Source: Aradus depressus | Lineage: Eukaryota; Arthropoda; Insecta; Hemiptera; Aradidae | Length of the DNA: 64,000 bases | NCBI GenBank assembly: GCA_963662175.1 | Contig: OY759221.1 | Span: 20,199,027-20,263,026, forward strand | Direction of reading: 5' to 3' | Part shown: one piece after another, positions 1 to 10,000 of the stretch | How positions within the stretch are numbered: the first letter of the stretch is position 1 | Layout of the letters: each line of letters starts with the position of its first letter | Notes under the pieces: generated by a model | The model's database searches: none | What the model saw: only the letters and a program-made list of their open reading frames with translations | Told to the model about the DNA's origin: nothing | Program-made: the position numbers and the translations under genes

Positions 1-907
1 TCTGGCGGTTTGTTCTATTGCAAGCAAATACTTTTGAATGTAAGTTTAATATATTTAGTCCCGACAGTCGCGACAAAATTTGGAGAAGGCGTAATGAGGA
101 GCTGAATCCAAAAAATTTAAAACCAATAGTAAAACATGGGGGTGGCTCAGTGATGGTGTGGAGGTGTATGGCGTCTAGTGGAATTGGTGAACTGGTTTTC
201 ATTGAAACCACCATGACTGGAAAAGTTTATGCCGAATTACTAAGGAGCAATTTGAAAAAGAGTGCTGAAAAACTTGGGATTTTACGGACTTTTCATTTTT
301 ACCAAGACAACGATCCGAAACACACCTGTGAATTGGTACGTACTTGGCTTTTGTATAACTGCCCTAAAGTTATGAAACCCCCCCCCAATCGCCCGATCTC
401 AACCCAATTGAACACGTATGGGGTGAGCTCGACAGGAAAATTCGATTAACACCCATTGCTTCAAAAAACGAATTGAAACAAAAGTTATTAGAAGAGTGGG
501 GTAAAATATCTCCAAATTTCACCAAAAAATTAGTTTCATCATCAATGCCGAATCGAATGAAAGATGTTATTACACAAAAAGGGTACCCAATCAAATATTA
601 ATTAACATTATGGTTTTTGAATTTGTGAAATCGTAAAAAAAACATTGAATTTATTTATAGTTGTTTACATTTTTGTCCGAAAATTTTTGTTACCTACATT
701 ACTTGTTATAAAATTTATTAAATTAAAATATTTATTTGTTCTAATCAAAGCTGTTTTTCCTTTATCCTAACCCACTTTTGAATTCTTATTCTTGATTGAA
801 AAATGGCTTTAATTATTTTTTTAAATTATTTTTTATTACTTTTGCATTTAATTATTATAATTTTTTATTGAAAAATCAAACCGTCCGAACATTTTTGTTA
901 CTGGCTG
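1..907 (+). mobile_element. Decayed Tc1-family DNA transposon, right part
   Basis: The window opens inside a Tc1-type transposon. The transposase C-terminal half is followed by about 280 bp of AT-rich DNA and a terminal inverted repeat at 881-907. Read inward, this repeat starts CAGCCAGTAACAAAAATG and abuts a TA dinucleotide at 908-909, as expected for the TA target of this superfamily. The left end lies outside the window. The element sits upstream of, or in an intron of, the phosphatase gene that follows. Confidence 0.8.
3..601 (+). pseudogene. Tc1 transposase C-terminal half, frameshifted
   Basis: The translation shows the Tc1 transposase signature: KFNIF, NPKNLKPIVKHGGGSVMVW, then YQDNDPKHT with the second catalytic Asp, and WLLYNCPKV. 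After a run of nine C at 378-386 the frame changes. DLNPIEHVWGELD, which holds the third acidic residue, is read in another frame and continues to a TAA at 599-601. The first catalytic Asp, normally in FSDE just before KFN, is replaced: the sequence reads TFECKF. The frameshift plus the lost catalytic residue make this a dead copy. Codons upstream of position 3 are outside the window. Confidence 0.88.
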
Positions 908-1282
908 TAGGTATATAATAATTTGATTTTTTTTTCTTTTTTTGTTATTATCAACGTACAATGAGAGATATTTGAAGCGTAATACAATTTACAGTGTTAG
1001 CAATCTTGGACCTGTAAATAGTAAATACTAATACGAAATGAAACGGTTTACTTATTTTTTGGCGACTTCACTTGAGCGGAGACTCATTGACCTTAAGTCC
1101 TGGTGGCATTGTGGAAATAATAAATAACTATTTATTTATATAAATAATTTGATAAGATTGGAGCAATGTAACAAGTTCTGTGGACAGCTGTTTTCAGCAG
1201 AATAAACAATTTCTAGGACAAGTGCACAATTTGACTTTTATACTTGATAAGTAACACTTCTCAAAGACATGTTTGTTGGCAG

Positions 1283-4200
1283 TGTATCGCTGTGGAAGTA
1301 AGCTCGGCTGGTCGGAAGAGTTTTGGTTCAATGCGTCCGATCCCTCGAACAACTGGTCCCCACGGGTGGCCATCTTCGGAGATATGGGCAACATCAATGC
1401 CAAATCGCTCCCCTTCCTTCAGGAGGAGACCCAGGATGGCATCTATGATGCTGTCATACATGTTGGTGACATGGCCTATGACATGCGAGATGTAAGTGTC
1501 TTCATTCAACCGATTGGATCAGTTACTTCTCAAAGGGGATGTATACAAATGGAAGTATAGCGATGTAGTCAAAAAATCCTGTCCGAGATAAAGTCAAATT
1601 CTCATTGTACTATTCTCAAAAAGTAAAAAAAGTGGTTCCCCGCACGGCGGCCGTTCATGTGTCTGTACAGTTATATTTCTTTCGTTCGTTATAACTTGAG
1701 AACTTCATCCTGACCTATTGATTTTGATGCCAATTGAATCAATAGAATTTTTTTTTTTTTCATGATACCTTTTGTGCAAATAAATTGATTTTAATGTTTC
1801 TTTGTGCAAAATATTTGTGTAAATTAGGACCTAAATGCCTATTAAGTTTGGTGTCAATCGTAACATTGGTTTTGGAATGGGCGATTTCGCAGTGATTTTT
1901 TGCACATATCGAAAGTTCATCACTGTTCCCAGTAACAGGTGAAAACACTCTCGATCTTGACCGAACAAACATAACATTCCCGATTATAGCTGACGAAAAT
2001 GAGCGCTACAAGAATAAGTTTATCTATTGAGTTTGCTATTGACGACTATATTATATTGCAAAAACACATAACATAATTAAAATGTTACCCCCGCTTCATA
2101 ATTATTAATATATAAAAATATAATTTAAGCACCTTTACAAAAAAAAAAATCGAATGCCGCAATGCCACCCAGATTTTGCCGCCGTATTCGGACGTTCGCC
2201 TCTATGGTCGCGCCGGTCCTGCATTTACCTCACGTTCTGCTAGTAGACATACCTACTCACTCAAAGTCATGCAATTTTTCTTTCATTTTTGGATTCAGGG
2301 GATCGAAAAACATGAAATTTTGATGATAATACCGAATTTCTGTCCGATTACATAACTTCCCCAATACTACATTTGGTTTGGGAAGTAAACATTATTTTCA
2401 AAACCTTTTGTGAACATGTCACTGAAATTGTATTTTTCTCTTATTCACGTTAAACTGAGTAATTGCGACAAATAATGCAGAATATATAAGTAATTGCTTG
2501 TTACTTCTTTCAGGACAATGGCCGCGTTGGTGACGCCTTCATGAACCAGATAGAGGCCGTGGCAGCCTATGTTCCCTACATGGTCTGTCCAGGCAATCAT
2601 GAGAAGGCTTAGTGAGTATTTCATCAACAAATATAATTAATTTGTAATCTAATATATGTATATATACAGTAAAACCCCTCTGCAACAGACAGTCACGGAA
2701 CCAAGAGAATTGTCCGTTGAGGTTTTTTTTTTTTTTTTTTTCACCTTTATTACATAATTTCCAACTATGAAATATATCACAACAAGGAAATATAATCACA
2801 AAGAAAAACAGAAATACCACTTGAGTCTCTTGATGAGACGGCTGGTCAATACCACCGCCTCCTCAGGGGTCCTCCTCAGGCAGGAGGTCACGCGGCCAAC
2901 GACGATTCAGTCGCCGAGGAGGCCCGCCCGGCAAGGACCGGACCGACATGGCTTCCACCAGTGTATTCGGATGTGACGTGAACTTGTTGTGCAAATTTGT
3001 GTATAATTGTTGTCTAACTTCGTGTAAGAATGGTATGTTCAGGTCATGATGTAATGTTATGTTTGATACGTAGTAAGGGCATTGTGTGATTGTTCGGAGG
3101 ATTTTATTTTGAATGGCTTGAATTCTTTTTGTGTGTGAGGGCTTAGCTGAACCCCAGAGCTGAACGCCATACGTCCAGATAGGCCTGATAACGGTCTTGT
3201 AGACACCCAGTTTGTGGTTGAGGTGAAGTTGAGATCGCTTGTCTAGTAGTCTTTTGAGTAGTCCAAATCGCCGTTTCATTTTCTGTCGAGTCTGTGTAAC
3301 ATGTTTATTCCATGTCAGTCGTCTGTCAAGATAGAGTCCTAAGTCTCGTACGTCTTTGTCATGTTTTAGAGGGACATTATTCAGCCATACAGTTGGGCAG
3401 TCACCGCGCCTCAAGGCGAATGTAACATGAAGGGATTTGATCTCATTTATTTTCACCTTCCACAGACGCAACCAACCCTCTAGAAGGTGTAAGTGCTCCT
3501 GCAGAGATTTGGATGCGTCCCCAGCCGATTTATTAGTAGCTAAAATTGCTATGTCATCGGCGTAGGTGGCTAACACCGTCTCAGGCGATGTTGGGATGCT
3601 GGATGTGCTTGCAACATAGAGAAGTGGACCCAGAATGCTCCCCTGTGGGACACCAGCTCTTATGGGTTGAACGTCAGAGTGGACACTGCCCTGTCTGACC
3701 TGGAAAAAACGATCATCCAGGTAAGAGCGGAGAAGACGATAATAACCGTCAGGGATCACATGTTTCAGCTTATACAGCAGCCCAACATGCCAGACACGGT
3801 CGAAAGCTTGACTCACATCCAAAAATGCTGCGGAGCAATAACACTTCCTTTCCAAAGCAGAGGAAATCTCATCAACTAATCTGTGACATTGTTGAAGTGT
3901 TGAGTGTTTCTGTCGGAATCCGAACTGATGATTCGGAATAAGGTCGTGTTCTTCGAAGAGAGGTAATAGGCGGCTAAGAAGAATTTTTTCAAAGAGTTTA
4001 GAAGAAGTGGGAAGAAGACTTATGGGGCGGTATGAAGAGAGTAAGTGTTTAGGTTTATCTGGTTTCGGAACTAAAGTAATGATAGAAAATTTCCAAAGAA
4101 CTGGGAAGTAGGAAAGGCGAAGGATGCAATTGTAAATGTAGGTAAGAAAGATGACAGCTTTGCGCGGAAGATTTTTCAACACTCTGGCAGTAATGAGATC

Positions 4201-7004
4201 ATAGCCAGGGCTCTTCTTGTTGGGAAGCTGAAGGATAGCCTGCTGCACCTCAGACGGAGTGATGGGTTTCGGCGGTAAACTCAGTTGTAGGGGTGTGTTG
4301 AGGAAATCGTGTATGTGTTTATGAAGTGGATGATGAATGTCATGGGGTGTAAAAGTGTCTGTTAAGTGTTGAGAAAATAATTGTGCTTTTTCCTCGTCCG
4401 ATTTAGCCCATGTTCCGTCCGGGTTTTGAATGGGAAAGGAGGAGGAAGAAAAGTTCAGTAGACGTCTGGTTGCTCTCCACAGAGATCCATCGTCAGTGGC
4501 TAGTGTGTCAGTGTAAAGTGAAAACGTTTCGGCTTTGTATTGTGCTATAGCTGTTTTGAGTTCGTGTGTGAGTCTATTGAGTCGCGTTTTGATGGATGGG
4601 TATCTATGTATTTGCCACTGACGACGACATCTGCGCTTCTCAACCAGCAGCCTTCTAATGTGCTGTGGTACGTTGTGTGTGTGTATGTGGACAGGCTGAG
4701 CGGAGGTGCTACTGCTCCATGCCGCCTCCTGAAGTGTTGTTGTGAAAGAGTTCACTGCATCATCCAGGTCATGAGGTGCTTTCAGGGTGACTGACAGATT
4801 AAGTCTGTCTGTCACAATATCTCTGAATCTGTCCCAATCAATGAGCCCTGAAGTGAGGGAGGGTCGGGGTGTCTTCTGAATAGGTTGGGAGTCTAGGGTA
4901 AAAATTACTGGAGAATGGTCTGATGTTAAGTCGGGAATTATTTCTAATGATGTATAGGGGAAGAATTTCGAAGCTACAAAAAAGTCTAGGATATCGGGAA
5001 GTTTTCTTCTGTTAGTTGGCCAATATGTGGGTTCTCGGGGGGAATAGACTCTGTATCGTCTGTCCGTCAATACGTAGTTAAGTGTCTGTCCTCGCGGGTT
5101 GTTGACCCTACATCCCCACTCCAGGTGCTTAGCATTGTAGTCTCCACCGGCCATGAAGTCATCACCCAGAGTGTCGAAGTAGTTGGTGAAGTGTTGCGGG
5201 GTAATGTTGTGGCGTGGAGGACAGTAAACTGAAGCAAGTGTGAAATTGTGAGAAGCTGATGAGATTTCGACCGCTGTCGATTGAAGGTGAGGTTCGCAGA
5301 AGGAAGGCAGAAAGTGATGCACCAAACCTCTCCTGACAAGCACCGCCGTTCCTGCATGGCCTGTCCCGTCTGGATGGTCCGTCCGGTAAGTCGTGTATCC
5401 GTCTATGTGAAATCGGGTCAAATCTGTAAAGTGAGTTTCAGTTATTAAAGCGACATCAATTCGCCTCTCCCGAAGTACGTAAGTCAGTTCACCTGAATGT
5501 CTAACAAGACCATTAGCATTCCATAGGAGCACTATCAGGGACCTGCCTGTGAAGGGATTAGACATGTGTGAGGGTTAACTTTTGGATAAGCGAAGTGAGC
5601 AAGGAAAATAGAGGGGTGACCAAGTTTTGAATTTGAGAAATGAAGGATGAAAGAAGATCGTTGATACCTTGGAATGAGTTTGGCTCAGTCCCTGACTGTA
5701 CTGGGTCAGCCCGGGGTTGCTGCATCCGCACCCTCTTGAGGGGAGGCGGGGGTGGGGAGGTGACGTGTGCATAAGATAGTGGGGGTTGTATGGTGTTGGT
5801 GGAGAAATGGGGCCGGGTAGCTGGCCGGGCAGCCTCCCGAGGACCTCCCACAGACCCACTTACCTGAGGAGGCGGGGCGGTGACCAGCCGGCTCCCCGCA
5901 TTGGTCACTGGTGCTGGTACTGGGGCCGCACGTCGACTGCCAGGGTTGCTCCGCCGACTTCTGAGGTCCCGGTAGACCGTGCACCCCTTATAGTTGGCGG
6001 GATGCTGGCCTTGACAGAGCGCGCATGTTGGGGGCTCCTTAAGACTCCTGGGGCACTCCGGGGATGGATGCTGCTCTCCGCACCGCACACAACGCACCAT
6101 GTTATTGCAGTAGGTCCGAGAATGCCCGTAGGCCATGCACCTCTTGCACTGTATAATTTCCCGTTTCTTCTTGGGTTCCTCCACTTTAATCCTTGTATAT
6201 AACAAGGAGCCTAAGTTAAAAATGTCCTTATTGTTCACTCCAGGCTCTAGGTCAACAAAGAAAAGAGGAAGAGCCTTCTTCGTGCCCGCCTGTAGAACGT
6301 TTGTGACGTTCCTTACAATGAAACCTTTCTCCCGCAATCCTTCCTTTATTTCGATAAGGCTCGCAGAAGGGTGTAGGTGTCTTATCACAACCCGGAAAGC
6401 CCTATCCTGTTCCAATTGATAGGTATGAAACTCATACCCCCTCTCTCGGAACAGCGTGACCGTCATTCGGTATGCTTCCGCTGTGTCAAGGTAGATGATT
6501 AACGAGCCTGCCGTAGATTTGCATTGAAATTTATCTTTTATGATGCCATTAAGTTGTTGGCATAACTCCCGAAAATTGACATTAGACTTCAGGTAAATAG
6601 GAGGTGGTTTGCACTCCTCAGAAGGCAAGTTCTCCAGTGGACTATACGTGTTGCTGGTACTCACCTGGAGATCCTTGAGTACCTTCACCTTATGCATATC
6701 ACCTGATGGGGGTGTGTTTTTTCTTTTGATTGGCACTTGATGCCACTCCATCTCCGAGGTGCTTGGGATGTTCAAATCGCTGTCAGTTACTGCATCCATG
6801 TCCTGGATGTAGAACTCCCAGCAACAAACAAAATTAAAAAGAAATGAAAATAATATTTACAAACAAAACATAGAACACAATTATAAAAACAAACGAAAAG
6901 AAACAAACAAAATAACAAGTAATTAAGAACAAAACGTATTTTTAAATTAAGAAAAGAAAGTAAGGTTAAATTTAATGTTTATCGTATTAGATCACCCCGT
7001 TGAG

Positions 7005-7064
<60 letters not shown>

Positions 7065-10000
7065 TTTATGTATGTAGGATATACAAAACGTTTAATTTGA
7101 TTTTATGTTTAATACTACATATATAGGTAACGAACATTAGATAAAACACACATAATAATAGTGAGGGCGCCGGTAGCTCAGTGGTATGAGTGCTTGTCTT
7201 CTGAGCTCAAGACCGTGGGTTCGAAACCCGACCGAGGCCCTTAGTTTATTTTATCTGGGAGGTAAAATAAACTTAAGCACACCGTCCTTCGGATGGGACG
7301 TTAAGCGATGGTCCCGAGCCTGTACGCTGTCAGGTACTCGTTAAAAACCCCTGCCCTAGGTGAATAAAAATTTAGGGTAGGCAAAATTTAGGACTCCCAC
7401 AGTAGAATCGGGCTCATGTCCACCAGAGTGACGAAAGAGCGCTCTCGTAGTAGGCGATATGACCTCGTAGTTAAAAAGCCCGGGCATGAGTCATAAAACC
7501 TAACCCATAATAATAGTTATTATGGATTTTAAGTTAATAAACCAAACAGTAGGTATGTATATAAGAAAAACGAATGTTTTTTAACCATATTGTTTATTTC
7601 ACAAGTTATATAAATTATATATTAGAGGGGTGTCCGTTGCAAGGGGGGTAAAAATACATTGTCTTCCTATATTTAATTGTCCGTAAGAAGAGGTGTACAT
7701 AAAGAGGGGTTTTACTGTATATGTATACATATATATATATTAAGTATACTCTGATATCATGGGATATTTTTTTATTTTCAGCAATTTCAGCCATTACCGA
7801 GAAAGATTTTCAATGCCTGGACCATACGAGAGTCTTTATTATAGTTTCGATCTGGGCCCGGTCCACTTCATAGGCCTCAACACTGAGGCTTACTATTTCG
7901 TTAATTACGGCATGAAACTTCTGGTCAATCAGTACAACTGGCTGGTCAAGGACCTGCAGGTAAATAGATATATCTTACAACAAACAGGGTTTGTCAGAAT
8001 AATAAAACCACTTTCCACAACGTTTGAACGAGTGGTTAATATATATATAATACTAATACTAATTGGGAACTTCTTCGGATGGAAGGGAAACGTGGGTAGT
8101 GGCATTTCTTTGACTCAGCTCACCACCAGGAGCGCTGTACATTATTTTTGTGGTCTTTAAAAAAAAAAAGTTTTGTCCGAGACTTTTTTCATTTTCTATT
8201 GTTTCTGGACAGCCAAGAAGATAAAATATCGCCGTTATAAAAATCTTTCCTTACACTAATTCTATTCCACAAATAGAGTACCCTTCCTGTTTCTAGGAGC
8301 CCTTGAAATTAACTTTCGAACGATGTACTACTTAGCGACTTTCAGAAATTTTGAGAGACCCGACCTCTCCCGAAAAAGGATAATTTAACGGATGGTTATC
8401 CTAAGAATGTCAAGTAATAAGGAGTCAAGTAATAATTTTGAAGATCTAATTTAACAAAACAACATCATTTTGGGAAATTATTGAACCTCTGTCCTGTACA
8501 ATGCAAACTATGGCAAACAATTTTTCAGACCATTAATTTACATTTCAAAAGTTTTATAACGATGAGTTATATGACCATCTCTAGAAGAATCTTAATGGTC
8601 GGGTATAGACTGCCTGCCAATTTGTATAATAATGAAAGTATTTTTCTGCAATTCAGATCTTTACCAAATATGGCCATGTATGAAGCACATCGATGAAAAG
8701 CTCTTTAAATGTATATTATTTTTAAAAAAAGTTTCCATTCCTCACACTGCGTAGAGCGGGGATCCAATATTTACCTCAAAATAAACAATAAAATGACACA
8801 TTGAAGTTTATTTGTGAAATAGGGTGAGGATTTTTTTAACAGCGATATTTTACTTTCATGGACTGTCATTCTGAAATAATGAAAGATAGGAAAAACATTT
8901 TCAGGACAATTTTCTTTCAAATGATAACGAGATGACCCTTGTTTTTCTATTGGAGATTTCAAAGTTAATGAGAATTTCTTCTTCACATTGAATTTTCTTG
9001 TTGTGTTAAGGAAGCGACTAAACCAGAAAATAGGTTGAAGCGACCCTGGATAGTAGCGTACGGACATCGTCCAATGTACTGCAGCAATATTGGCACAGCG
9101 GACTGCACTTTCAACACCACACGAACACGAATTGGAATGCCAGTCTTTAAGTGGTGAGTTATTTTTCAATACTTCATTTTTATAAAGAGACTTACAGGAT
9201 CCATTCCTCGCAGCGTTACAAAAAGTAATATCACTTCCCCATTTTTCGGACGGCTCCAATCAGCGAATATTTTCCGCTATTTCCTATTATTAAAAAATAA
9301 TGAGTTACTGATGATTATGATAACTGATGGTCTAGGTTTGGCCTTGAAGAGCTCTTCTACGACTATGGAGTAGATCTGCAGTTCTGGGGTCATCAACACT
9401 CCTACGAGAGGCTGTGGCCAATGTATGACTACAAGGTGGCCAATGGAAGCCTCCAACAGCCTTACAACAACCCCAGCGCTCCTGTACACATCACCACAGG
9501 CTCTGCCGTGAGTAATGCCAACTGTATACTAAGGACCTACCATTTTTCTCCAATAAGATTGGCCTGATGACATGAGAAAAGCTGTTACATAATTTTATTG
9601 AGTATCCAGCGATAACTTCGAAATTCAATATGATGCTACATTACATTTCATAAAAAAATGAGCGAAAAACAAGCTTTTCAATAGTTAATACTTATATTAG
9701 CGCATATTCAAATGTAGAAAACAAATCCTGTTTTTGCAAAATAGGATTTCTGCATAAAAGTGGGTGGTGAAGATGCTTGCAAACCACTTTTTTTTAGCTT
9801 GGATTAGCCCCCTCTTTTTACTCTAAATCAAATTATAACATATGAAAACAGAAATTGATTTTCTACTTTTGTGTGGGGTACATACTAAAAATGTATAAAC
9901 TAATGAAAAATATTATTTCCTACCTTTTAATCTAAAAGGGTTTATTATATTTGAAATCTAATTCCTCGTTTATTTACTGAAGTCTATTCCGGTTCTGTAT

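Larger units (their letters stand above)
2726..6996 (-). mobile_element. Full-length Jockey-type LINE (non-LTR retrotransposon)
   Basis: A complete minus-strand non-LTR element. It has a 5' region at 6800-6996, two long overlapping ORFs, a 3' untranslated region at 2742-2862 with AATAAA, and a poly(A) tail seen as the T-run ending at 2741. It is flanked by a 12-bp target-site duplication CCGTTGAGGTTT at 2714-2725 and 6997-7008. The two intact ORFs suggest recent insertion. An unusual A-run of about 52 bases directly follows the right duplication (7009-7060). Confidence 0.92.
2667..7717. mobile_element. Pogo/Tigger-like MITE, split by a LINE and a SINE
   Basis: The ends are perfect inverted repeats, CAGTAAAACCCCTCT at 2667 and its complement AGAGGGGTTTTACTG ending at 7717. 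Both are flanked by TA, as expected for pogo/Tigger-type elements of the Tc1-mariner superfamily. With the two insertions removed, only about 0.35 kb of AT-rich DNA remains and there is no transposase, so it is non-autonomous. A second, diverged sequence with the same end is at about 21672. It lies inside phosphatase intron 2. Confidence 0.75.

Noticed and set aside
5786..6202. Plus-strand open frame of 138 codons
   Set aside because: It is antisense to the LINE ORF1 coding region and has no family similarity; a shadow of the GC-rich ORF.
7163..7235. Possible tRNA gene at the SINE head (and at 11810-11880, 44115-44185, 26492-26580)
   Set aside because: The boxes A and B are good, but the anticodon and acceptor arms do not fold properly, and each is attached to a repeated body with target duplications, so these are SINEs.
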